DNA of 10,111 nt, taken from positions 1-10,111 of the forward strand of contig JAICIL010000153.1 of assembly GCA_025924435.1 (NCBI GenBank), in the 5' to 3' direction. The position numbers were made by a program, and so were the translations under genes. Positions 1-6,691 of this stretch are shown here, piece after piece. The DNA comes from Chloroflexia bacterium. Its GTDB lineage: Bacteria; Chloroflexota; Chloroflexia; Thermomicrobiales; JALYUS01. How positions within the stretch are numbered: position 1 is the stretch's first letter; every line of letters begins with the position of its first letter. A model generated the notes under the pieces. That model saw only the letters and a list, made by a program, of their open reading frames with translations, had not been told where the DNA came from and searched no databases.

Positions 1-158
1 GCCGGTTTCCGGGCAGTGCCGGGGCCCTCCCCGGGTCGCGCGGGTTTCCCCGCCGGGGGTTGGTCCCGGGCGGTAACCCCCGCGCTACCGAACATACAAT
101 GGCGACGCCCGGCTTTTCAGCGTATCTGGCGTGGGCCGCAAATAAAAACAGCAATAAC

Positions 159-187
159 TTGCTTTATTAACGATGATGTGCTAAGGT
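159..187 (+). promoter_or_regulatory. Weak candidate promoter upstream of the MFS gene
   Basis: Bases 141-170 are clearly more AT-rich than the surrounding DNA. A TTGCTT (159-164) and a TAAGGT (182-187) are separated by 17 bp, resembling sigma-70 -35 and -10 boxes. If used, transcription would start near 194, making the first ATG nearly leaderless and favouring translation from the second ATG at 254. TACAAT at 95-100 is another isolated -10-like hexamer with no good -35. Bases 1-90 are very GC-rich with imperfect short inverted repeats, and I see no gene there. Confidence 0.22.
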
Positions 188-193
188 AGAGGC

Positions 194-1531
194 ATGGTCG
201 CACGCGGCAACGCAGCCATTCTCGCAGCAGTCGCCCGCCTGAAAGGGACTCCGATGGTCGCCACGATGCAGCCTCCACCATCCGCACCTTCCCCATCCGC
301 GCGCGGGCGCGGCTTCGGGCGCACGGCGAATGTGCTGCTCGCGTACACGCTGGCCAAGGGGTTGCAGATGTCGCTCTTCGCGCTCATCTTTCCCCTCTAC
401 CTCTACCACCTCGGCTACAAGCAGGACACCATCGGCCTCGTCACGGCGCTCGGCGCGGTGACGACGCTCGTCGGCGCGGTGCCGCTCGGCCTGCTCGCGG
501 ATCGCGTCGGGCGGGCGCGGCTCTTCATCCTCTCCGCGCTGCTCACGCCCATCCCGTATTTCGCGATTTCCTTCACCTCATCGCTCGCCGTCATCATCCC
601 CGGCGTGATGATCGCGAACTTCCTCGCGACGGTCTATTGGAGCACGAACGCGCCGCTGCTCGTCGGCGCGGTCGGACCGGGGGATCGCGTGCGCGTCTTC
701 GCGGCGAACTCCTTCCTCCTGATGGGCCTCGGCGCGCTGGGCGCGGTGATCGGCGGCACGATCCCGGTGATCGCCGGGCATCTGTTGCATCAGCCGTCGG
801 GCGCGACGCTGCCGCTGCGCATCGCCCTGAGCGGGACGGCGATCATCTCCGCGATTGGGGCGATCCCGCTGCTCGGCATCCGCGCGGCGGACGGAGCGCC
901 GGAGGGCCGGGCGCGCGCCTGGCGCTTCGCGAAGAGCGATCTGCGGCTGTTCGGCAAACTGCTTTGCGCGGACGCCTTGCAGGCGTTCGGCGCGGGGGCG
1001 ATCATCGGCTTTTTGCCGCTCTTCTTCGAGTTGCGCTACGGCCTCTCCGCCGGGGTGCTCGGCGTGCTCTTCACGATCACCGGCATCCTGAGCGGCGTCG
1101 CGTCGCTCGCCGCGCCCGTCCTCGCGCGGCGGCTGGGCGACCTGCGGGCGCTGATCGCGGCGCAGGCGGTGATCGCGCCCGCCATCCTCTTCACCGCGCT
1201 CGCGCCCGTCGTCTGGCTGGCGGTCTTCTTCGAGGTCTGCCGCACCGCGCTCCGGGGCACGGTGGACCCGATCTACACGCCCTTCGCGATGACGCGCGTC
1301 CCGGCGCGGCAGCGGGGCGCGCTCGGCGGGCTGTACAACGTGACGTGGGCGACGGGCTTCTCGCTCGGCCCGCTGATCAGCGGCGCGATCCAGGTCCACG
1401 CCGGGTTCGGCCCCGCCTTCACGATGAGCGCCGCCTGCTACGCCCTCGCCGCCGCGACGATGTTCCTCTTTTTCCGCGACAGCCCCGCCATCGCCGACGA
1501 GCATGAGCACGAACTACCCGTCGCGGCGTAG
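194..1531 (+). CDS. Major facilitator superfamily (MFS) transporter
   Basis: Predicted inner-membrane secondary transporter of 445 residues, near the usual 400-450 for 12-helix MFS proteins. Hydrophobic helices begin around residue 45 and fill the protein, with a hydrophilic central loop at about 230-250 that separates two six-helix halves. The best motif is the MFS motif A-like loop GLLADRVGRARL (99-110) between helices 2 and 3. The closing segment LGGLYNVTWATGFSLGPL (377-394) resembles the helix 10-11 region of drug or sugar efflux-type MFS proteins. The substrate cannot be told from sequence alone. The start is ambiguous: ATG 194 has AAGG seven bases upstream, but ATG 254 (giving 425 residues) has a better-placed AAAGGGA (242-248). 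The N-terminal 20 residues lost with the later start show no recognisable feature. The gene converges on the acyl-CoA ligase and ends 14 bp before a palindromic repeat. Confidence 0.9.
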   Translation: MVARGNAAILAAVARLKGTPMVATMQPPPSAPSPSARGRGFGRTANVLLAYTLAKGLQMSLFALIFPLYLYHLGYKQDTIGLVTALGAVTTLVGAVPLGLLADRVGRARLFILSALLTPIPYFAISFTSSLAVIIPGVMIANFLATVYWSTNAPLLVGAVGPGDRVRVFAANSFLLMGLGALGAVIGGTIPVIAGHLLHQPSGATLPLRIALSGTAIISAIGAIPLLGIRAADGAPEGRARAWRFAKSDLRLFGKLLCADALQAFGAGAIIGFLPLFFELRYGLSAGVLGVLFTITGILSGVASLAAPVLARRLGDLRALIAAQAVIAPAILFTALAPVVWLAVFFEVCRTALRGTVDPIYTPFAMTRVPARQRGALGGLYNVTWATGFSLGPLISGAIQVHAGFGPAFTMSAACYALAAATMFLFFRDSPAIADEHEHELPVAA

Positions 1532-1545
1532 ACGACGGGGGAATT

Positions 1546-1637
1546 AACCACAGAGGCACAGAGGAAACAGAGGAAACGATAAAAGAAGAGGCGGTGTTTC
1601 TTCTTCCCTTCTCTGTGTCCTCTGTGTCTCTGTGGTT
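1546..1637. repeat. Palindromic dispersed repeat of the CCACAGAGG/CCTCTGTGG type
   Basis: A 92-bp imperfect palindrome fills the convergent gap between the MFS gene and the ligase gene. The left arm starts AACCACAGAGGCACAGAGG (1546-1564) and the right arm ends CCTCTGTGTCTCTGTGGTT (1619-1637). The outer 10 bp pair perfectly, and the arms continue to about 1577 and 1606 with only wobble or single mismatches. Each arm is itself built of repeated ACAGAGG-like units, and the centre is purine-rich on the left and pyrimidine-rich on the right. Sequences of this type are recalled as multi-copy intergenic repeats in many bacterial genomes; their translations produce familiar spurious peptides such as NHRDTEDTE and VSSVSSVPLWL, both visible here on the minus strand. 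It could fold as a long hairpin and end transcription from both sides, but there is no T-run typical of an intrinsic terminator. Confidence 0.75.
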
Positions 1638-1647
1638 CAATGATCGG

Positions 1648-3222
1648 CTATTGGCGGGAGATCGCCGCCCGGCCGCCGCGCAGGACGAACTTCTGGATTT
1701 TGCCGGTCGCCGTCTTCGGCAGTTCGCCGACGAAGCGGACGGTGTGCGGCGCTTTGAAGTGCGCCAGACGGTCCCGCGTGAACTGGCGCAACTCCGCCTC
1801 GGTTGCCTCCTTGCCCGGCTTGAGGACGACGAAGGCATGCGGCGTCTCGCCCCATTTCTCGTCCGGCAGCCCGACGATGGCCACCTCCTGCACGGCGGGA
1901 TGGCGCAAGAGGACGCCCTCGACCTCGATGGAGGAGATGTTCTCGCCGCCGCTGATGATGACATCCTTCAGGCGGTCGCGGATCTCGGCGTAGCCGTCGG
2001 GGTGGACGACGGCGGCGTCGCCGGTGTGGAACCAGCCGCCCGCGAACGCCTTCGCCGTCGCCTCGGGGTCGTTGTAGTACCCCGCCATGACGACGTTGCC
2101 GCGCACGGCGATCTCGCCCATCGTCTCGCCGTCGTGCGGCACCTCGTTGCCGTCGTCATCCATGACGATCAGCTCGCCCGATGTGACCATTTCGACGCCC
2201 GTGCGCGCCTTCTGCGTCGCGCGGTCCTCCGCCGAAAGCGCGGCATGCTCCGGGAGCGGCTCGCAGATCGTGATGAAGGGCGCGGTCTCCGTCAGGCCGT
2301 AGACCTGCGTCACCTCCCAGCCGAACTCTCCCTCGATCCGCTCAATCGTCGCCGCCGCCGGGGGAGCGCCCGCCGTCACCACCTGAACGCCGGGGCGGAC
2401 GTAGCCGCGCGTCTCGGCGGGGCAATTGGCGAGGCCGATGAGGATCGTCGGCGCGGCGCAGAGCATCGTCACCGCCTCCTCGGCGATGGTCGCGAAGACG
2501 CGTTGCGGCTCCACCCGGCGCAGGCAGACGTGCGTCGCCCCGACCGCCGTGACCGTCCAGACGAACGTCCAGCCGTTCGCGTGGAACATGGGGAGTGTCC
2601 AGAGGTAGCGGTCCGCGGGCGTCATATGCAGGTGAATGAGCGTGCCGACGGTGTTCATGTAGGCATTGCGGTGGGTGATCATCACCCCTTTCGGGCGCGA
2701 GGTCGTCCCACTCGTGTAGTTGATCGTCAGGAGATCGTTCTCGCCGATCTCCGGGGGCGTGAACCCCTCCGGCGCGGCGGCGAGCAGCGCCTCATAATCC
2801 AGCCAGCCCTGCGGCGCCTCCCCTTCGAGGCAGACGAATTGCTCGACGCCCGGTATCTGGGCGCGAATGCCGTCGAGCATGTCGCAATACTCGGGGTGGG
2901 CGCAGACGATCCGCGCGCCGCTGTGGTTGAGGATGTAGGCGAAATCGTCGGCGATTAGGCGGTAATTGATCGGCACGAGCACCGCGCCGAGTTGCGGCAC
3001 GGCGTAGTAGGCCACCAGGTGACTGTGCGTGTTCGGCGCGATATACGCCACCCGATCGCCGCGCCCGATCCCTAACCGGCGCAACGCCGCCGACCAGCGG
3101 TCGCAGCGCGCGAAGAACTCGGCGTAGGTCATCCGCCGATCGCCATCCACGACCGCCTCGCGATTCGGGTAGAGGCGGCGAGCACGGCGCATGAACTCCA
3201 GGGGCGAAAGCGGCGTCTCCAA
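1648..3222 (-). CDS. AMP-forming fatty-acyl/aryl-CoA ligase (ANL superfamily)
   Basis: Activates a carboxylic acid with ATP to an acyl-adenylate and transfers it to coenzyme A, probably in the cytoplasm. The 524-residue product has every ANL hallmark: P-loop YTSGTTSRPKG (169-179), WTLPMFHANGWTF (near 208-220, as in AlkK-type medium/long-chain ligases), adenine-binding YGLTETAP (308-315), GWFHTGD (396-402), hinge DRLKDVIISGGENIS (416-430) and the C-terminal PKTATGKI with catalytic Lys508. The chain starts METPLSPLEFMRRARRLYP, typical for the family. I chose the TTG at 3222 because GGGAGGG lies six bases upstream and because an extended -10 box at 3258-3263 would exclude the longer ATG start at 3300. 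The substrate is not fixed by sequence; medium- or long-chain fatty acid is most likely, an aromatic acid possible. It lies 114 bp downstream of the enolase-superfamily gene but probably has its own promoter. Confidence 0.95.
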   Translation of the reverse strand: METPLSPLEFMRRARRLYPNREAVVDGDRRMTYAEFFARCDRWSAALRRLGIGRGDRVAYIAPNTHSHLVAYYAVPQLGAVLVPINYRLIADDFAYILNHSGARIVCAHPEYCDMLDGIRAQIPGVEQFVCLEGEAPQGWLDYEALLAAAPEGFTPPEIGENDLLTINYTSGTTSRPKGVMITHRNAYMNTVGTLIHLHMTPADRYLWTLPMFHANGWTFVWTVTAVGATHVCLRRVEPQRVFATIAEEAVTMLCAAPTILIGLANCPAETRGYVRPGVQVVTAGAPPAAATIERIEGEFGWEVTQVYGLTETAPFITICEPLPEHAALSAEDRATQKARTGVEMVTSGELIVMDDDGNEVPHDGETMGEIAVRGNVVMAGYYNDPEATAKAFAGGWFHTGDAAVVHPDGYAEIRDRLKDVIISGGENISSIEVEGVLLRHPAVQEVAIVGLPDEKWGETPHAFVVLKPGKEATEAELRQFTRDRLAHFKAPHTVRFVGELPKTATGKIQKFVLRGGRAAISRQ

Positions 3223-3263
3223 AGCATTCCCTCCCGCGTTGCGACGAATCTGGGGCGATTCTA
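3223..3263 (-). promoter_or_regulatory. Extended -10 promoter and Shine-Dalgarno for the acyl-CoA ligase
   Basis: On the minus strand TGCTAGAAT places an extended -10 (TGn plus TAGAAT, hexamer at 3258-3263), giving a start of transcription near 3251. The -35 region is weak, as often with extended -10 promoters. The leader of about 29 nt then holds GGGAGGG (3229-3235), six bases before the TTG at 3222. The two signals agree on the TTG start. Confidence 0.5.
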
Positions 3264-3336
3264 GCATGAATCGGCGCAAGATCGCGGCGAAATTCCTCAC
3301 CTATCGTTGACCAAGGTCGGTGGGGGGTTGGGCGAC

Positions 3337-4521
3337 CTACCGCGCCCCCGGATAGCCCACCGGCGGGTGTTTCAGCAGTTGCTCCTCGATGAGATCGGAG
3401 CCGAGGCCGGGGCGTTGAGGGAGCTGGAGGTAGCCCTTCCTGATCTCGAACGGGTGGGTCATCAGATCGTCGCGCCACGGCGGGTCGTCCTCGTCTATTT
3501 CGAGGATGAAGAAATTGGGGATCGTCGCGGCCACGCTCGCCGAAACGAGCGTGGTGATCGGGCTGTGGCAGTTGTGGAATGCGCAAAGCGTGTCGTAGGT
3601 GTGGGCCATGTCGGCGATCTTCTTGCCCATCGTGATGCCGTTCCACGCCAGGTCCGGCATAATAATGTCCTGCGCGTGGCGTTCGAGATAGGGCCGGAAG
3701 CCCTGCGTGCCGAACAGGCTTTCGCCCGTGCAAATCGTCGTCTTCGTGGACTCGCGGATCAGCCGGAGGGCGTCGGGGTCGAAGGTTTCCACTTCCAGCC
3801 ACATCAGGTTGTACGGCTCCAATGCCTGCGCCAACTTGATCGCCCCGCCGAGTTTGAAGCGGAAGGCGACATCGAGCGCGATGTCCACGTCCGGGCCAAG
3901 CGCCTCGCGCAGTGTGCCGACGATCGCCTCGGCATTGCGTCGCGCGCCGGGCGGCAGGTTCCCCGGATGATCGCCCGCATGGTTCGCGATGGGTAGGGCA
4001 TCCGGGCGGTCCGTGAGGGCGAACAGATTTGTCTTGACGGCGGTGTAGCCGCGCTCTTTCGCTTCGTCGCAGAGGGCGCGCAGGTCGTCCGTCGTCTCGA
4101 CGCGCTTCAGGCCGATCCGTTCGGCGCGCGTCGCGCGGGTGCTGCCGAAATGCGACCAGTAAAGGCGCAACGCGTCCCGCATCGCGCCGCCGAGCAGTTG
4201 GGCGACGGGCGCGTTCAGCACCTTGCCGCGGATGTCCCACAGCGCGGAATCAATGCCGGACATCGCCTTCGACGCGATGCCGCCGCTATGGCGCACGGAC
4301 ATCGCATCGAGGTCCCACCAGATGCGCTCCGCCTGCATCGGATCGCACCCGACAATCTCCTCCGCCATCCGCTCGACCATGGCGGCGACGGGCTTCGGCG
4401 AACCCCAGTCCGTGCAGTCTCCCCAGCCGACCGTCCCGTCGCTCGTCTCGATCTTCACGAACGTCCACGGCCGGAACCCGCCATCCACGATAAACGTCCG
4501 CACGCCGGTGATCTTGAGCAC
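3337..4521 (-). CDS. Mandelate racemase/muconate-lactonizing family protein (enolase superfamily)
   Basis: Likely a divalent-metal-dependent enzyme that abstracts the proton alpha to a carboxylate, for example a sugar-acid dehydratase. The 394 residues match the usual family size. An N-terminal capping domain (about 1-115, with GGIASKAMSGIDSALWDIRGK at 80-100) precedes a TIM barrel. Candidate metal ligands are Asp217 (IALDVAF), Glu243 (WLEVE) and Glu267 (TGESLFG). Asp290 (MPDLAWNGI) and His316/His319 (FHNCHSP) fit the late barrel strands. Lys163 (AVKTN) lies on strand 2, but the paired KxK/KxH base is not evident, and the common DxN ligand motif reads D-V-A. The true substrate is therefore unclear. 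Translation starts at GTG 4521, with AGGGAGG (4527-4533) overlapping the stop of the upstream RidA-like gene, so the two are translationally coupled. Confidence 0.9.
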   Translation of the reverse strand: MLKITGVRTFIVDGGFRPWTFVKIETSDGTVGWGDCTDWGSPKPVAAMVERMAEEIVGCDPMQAERIWWDLDAMSVRHSGGIASKAMSGIDSALWDIRGKVLNAPVAQLLGGAMRDALRLYWSHFGSTRATRAERIGLKRVETTDDLRALCDEAKERGYTAVKTNLFALTDRPDALPIANHAGDHPGNLPPGARRNAEAIVGTLREALGPDVDIALDVAFRFKLGGAIKLAQALEPYNLMWLEVETFDPDALRLIRESTKTTICTGESLFGTQGFRPYLERHAQDIIMPDLAWNGITMGKKIADMAHTYDTLCAFHNCHSPITTLVSASVAATIPNFFILEIDEDDPPWRDDLMTHPFEIRKGYLQLPQRPGLGSDLIEEQLLKHPPVGYPGAR

Positions 4522-4526
4522 GATTG

Positions 4527-4533
4527 CCTCCCT
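4527..4533 (-). promoter_or_regulatory. Ribosome-binding site overlapping an upstream stop codon
   Basis: AGGGAGG on the minus strand sits five bases before the GTG of the enolase-superfamily gene. It shares bases with the TAG stop (4532-4534) of the RidA-like gene. This decides the GTG start at 4521 and indicates translational coupling. Confidence 0.75.
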
Positions 4534-4951
4534 AACCCACGGCCGCTTCCCGCACCCGATCTTCCGGGATGACGGCGACGGCTTCGATCTCGATCAGGTA
4601 TTCGGGCCGGACGAGCGCCGATACCTGGACGAGCGTGCTCGCGGGGTACGGGGGCGCGAAGAACTCGGCGCGCACGGCGTGGATATCCATCAGACGCGCC
4701 ATGTCGGTGACGTAGACCGTCACCTTCTGGATATCGGCCATCGTGCCGCCGACGCCGGCGAGGATGCCCCGAATATTCTCCAGCACCCGCCGCGTCTGAG
4801 CGGCCATGTCGCCTTCATGGACGATGTTGCCGTCCACATCCTGCGAGACGTGCCCGGAGATGTGCAGCACGCGCCCCGGCGGCTGCCATGCCGCGCTGGA
4901 GAAGATGCCGAACGGCTTGACGACGCCCGGCGCGTTGAACCCCTTCGCCAT
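4532..4951 (-). CDS. RidA/YjgF/YER057c/UK114 family protein lacking the catalytic Arg
   Basis: A 139-residue Rid-superfamily protein, expected to form a cytoplasmic trimer. Family landmarks are visible: HISGHVSQDVDG (30-41), the MAAQTRRVLENIRGILAG stretch (49-66), IQKVTVYVTDM (74-84), and the C-terminal EIEAVAVIPE (121-130). Classical RidA hydrolyses reactive enamines/imines made by PLP enzymes and uses an Arg in a PAR motif near residue 105. Here that segment reads YPASTLVQV (102-110), with Ser in the Arg position, so imine deaminase activity of the RidA type is doubtful. Rid subgroups without this Arg are known and often sit in catabolic clusters. ATG 4951 is supported by GGGAGG (4958-4963) six bases upstream. 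It is first in an operon with the enolase-superfamily gene (10 bp apart) and divergent from the histidine kinase. Confidence 0.9.
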   Translation of the reverse strand: MAKGFNAPGVVKPFGIFSSAAWQPPGRVLHISGHVSQDVDGNIVHEGDMAAQTRRVLENIRGILAGVGGTMADIQKVTVYVTDMARLMDIHAVRAEFFAPPYPASTLVQVSALVRPEYLIEIEAVAVIPEDRVREAAVG

Positions 4952-5092
4952 TCCATGCCTCCCGACGCGTACATACGACCGACAGATGCGGAGCGCATCA
5001 TACCGCCTGCGACATGGCGGTGGTATCCCGATGTCGGTCGCCTCTATACTAGCCGGGCGACGATGGTGTATGGCTTTGCACGGGACAACACA
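4952..5092. promoter_or_regulatory. Divergent promoter region with nested inverted repeats
   Basis: This 141-bp gap lies between the RidA-like gene (-) and the histidine kinase (+). Toward the kinase, TATACT (5045-5050) is a good -10, giving a leader of about 36 nt to ATG 5093. Toward the RidA-like gene, TATGAT (4997-5002 on the minus strand) gives a leader of about 39 nt. Neither has a clear -35, which suggests activator dependence. Three inverted repeats are nested: CGACCGACA (4976-4984) with TGTCGGTCG (5032-5040); ACCGCC (5002-5007) with GGCGGT (5016-5021); CGACAT (5010-5015) with ATGTCG (5031-5036). These are candidate operators between the two promoters. Confidence 0.4.
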
Positions 5093-6691
5093 ATGACCGA
5101 CCACGACGCCGATCACTTTCTCGACCAACTGGACGCGCTCGATGAGGCGATCCTCTCGATCACCTCCGAGCTCGATCTCGACGCCGTCCTGCGGCGGATC
5201 GTGGAACTGGCGCGCGCGCTCGTCGGCGCGCGGTACTGCGCCCTCGGCATCGTCGGCCCCGATGGCCTGCTCTCGGACTTCATCACCGCCGGCATCTCCG
5301 CGACCGAGCGCGCGGCAATCGGCCACCCGCCGCGCGGCCACGGCATCCTCGGCGTCCTGATCCGCGAGCAGCAGTCGCTCCGCCTGCGGGACATGCGCGA
5401 CGACCCGCGCTCCGTCGGCTTCCCGCCGAACCATCCGCCGATGACCAGTTTCCTCGGCGTCCCCATCCGCGTCGGCGACGACGCGGTCGGCAACCTCTAT
5501 CTGACGGAGAAGGAAGGCGCGGACGAATTCACCGCCGAGGACCAGCGACTCGTCGAGCGGCTGGCGCGGCACGCGGCGATCGCCGTCACGAACGCGCGGC
5601 GCTTCACGCAGAGCGAGGCGCAGCGCCGCCAACTCCAGACAATCCTCGACTCGATGCCGGAGGCGGTGACGATCCGCGAGGCGCCGGGTGGCCGCGTCCT
5701 GATGGCGAACGGGCTGGCGCGCGACCTGCTCGGCCGCGCGACGCTGCCGCCGGGCGGCTTCGCGGAACCGGCGAGCGGCTTCCACCCCGAGCGACCCGTC
5801 GGGCAGCCCCTCGCCGTGCGGGACACCCCGACCGCCCGCGCCCTCCTCGCGGGCGAAGGGAGCATTGACGAGGAAGTGGTGATCCACGACCCGGAGGGCA
5901 GGCCGGTGCATCTCGCCGTCAGCGCGATCCCCGTGCGGGACGACAACGGCGCGGTGACGGCCGTCGTCAGCCTCTTCCGCGACGTGACGCGGGCGCGCGA
6001 GGCGGAGCAACTGAAGGACGATTTCCTCTCGCTCATCTCCCACGAACTGCGCACGCCGCTGACGACGATCCAGGGCGCGGCCTACATGCTGCTCACGCAG
6101 GGCGACGACCTGTCGCGCGAGGCGCGCGACGCATTGCGGATGGATCTCATCAACGAGAGCGAGCGGCTGTCGCGCATGCTGCGGAACATGCTCGCGCTCT
6201 CCGCGTACCAGGCGGGGCGGCTCCATGTGGAGCGCGACCCCTTCCTGATCCAACCGATCCTCCGGCAGGTGGCGCGAGAAGTGCAATCGCGCTATCCGGC
6301 GCACCGGGTCGGGGTGGATGTCCCGAAACGCCTGCCGCCCGCCGAGGGGGACGAAGAACTCATCACCCAGGCGGTGCGCAATCTCGCGGAGAACGCCGCC
6401 AAGTATTCCCCCGGCGGCGGGGCGATCACCCTCGGCGCGGGGGCGGGGGATGCGCTGATGACCGTCTGGGTGCGGGACGAGGGGCCGGGGATCCCCGTCG
6501 AGGAGCAGGCGCGGATTTTCCAGCGATTCCACCGCGCCAGCACGGGCGCGCAGGGGATGGGGCTGGGGCTCTATCTCTGCCAGCGGCTCATCGAGGCGCA
6601 CGGCGGGCGGCTCTGGGTGGAGAGCGAACCGGGCGCGGGGTCCACCTTCCGGTTCACCCTGCCCATCGTCGCGGAGGATGCGGAGCCGTGA
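5093..6691 (+). CDS. GAF-PAS sensor histidine kinase (HisKA/HATPase_c)
   Basis: Sensor kinase of a two-component system, 532 residues, with no membrane segment and so probably cytosolic. Order: GAF domain (about 25-170), PAS-like domain (about 180-300), HisKA with phospho-acceptor His317 in FLSLISHELRTPL, then the ATPase with N-box NLAENAAKYSP (430-440), G1 DEGPGIP (462-468), F-box FQRFHRAS and G2 GMGLGLYL (488-495). The GAF resembles that of mycobacterial DosS/DevS, including GFPPNHPPM (109-117) and LYLTEK (135-140). His114 and Tyr136 have the same 22-residue spacing as DosS His149 (heme ligand) and Tyr171. Heme binding is thus possible but unproven. ATG 5093 is chosen because TATACT at 5045-5050 leaves a normal leader; ATG 5063 would be almost leaderless. 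The stop overlaps the regulator's GTG by 4 nt. Confidence 0.95.
   Translation: MTDHDADHFLDQLDALDEAILSITSELDLDAVLRRIVELARALVGARYCALGIVGPDGLLSDFITAGISATERAAIGHPPRGHGILGVLIREQQSLRLRDMRDDPRSVGFPPNHPPMTSFLGVPIRVGDDAVGNLYLTEKEGADEFTAEDQRLVERLARHAAIAVTNARRFTQSEAQRRQLQTILDSMPEAVTIREAPGGRVLMANGLARDLLGRATLPPGGFAEPASGFHPERPVGQPLAVRDTPTARALLAGEGSIDEEVVIHDPEGRPVHLAVSAIPVRDDNGAVTAVVSLFRDVTRAREAEQLKDDFLSLISHELRTPLTTIQGAAYMLLTQGDDLSREARDALRMDLINESERLSRMLRNMLALSAYQAGRLHVERDPFLIQPILRQVAREVQSRYPAHRVGVDVPKRLPPAEGDEELITQAVRNLAENAAKYSPGGGAITLGAGAGDALMTVWVRDEGPGIPVEEQARIFQRFHRASTGAQGMGLGLYLCQRLIEAHGGRLWVESEPGAGSTFRFTLPIVAEDAEP

Noticed and set aside
1..193. Possible end of an upstream gene or a riboswitch in the left edge
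   Set aside because: No frame with coding character reaches the edge, and the short inverted repeats in 1-90 are imperfect and expected in such GC-rich sequence.
1419..1964. 181-codon minus-strand frame containing NHRDTEDTE
   Set aside because: It is a shadow of the ligase and MFS genes joined through the palindromic repeat; the peptide is the known spurious translation of that repeat.
3314..3338. AGGTCG...CGACCT hairpin at the stop of the enolase-superfamily gene
   Set aside because: Six-bp stem with a 13-nt loop and no T-run, too weak to call a terminator.
4532..6601. Very long minus-strand frame opposite the histidine kinase, ending in the RidA-like protein
   Set aside because: The part over the kinase is a GC-driven antisense frame with Arg/Asp/His-rich nonsense. 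Only the last 139 codons, which have their own Shine-Dalgarno and RidA motifs, are real.
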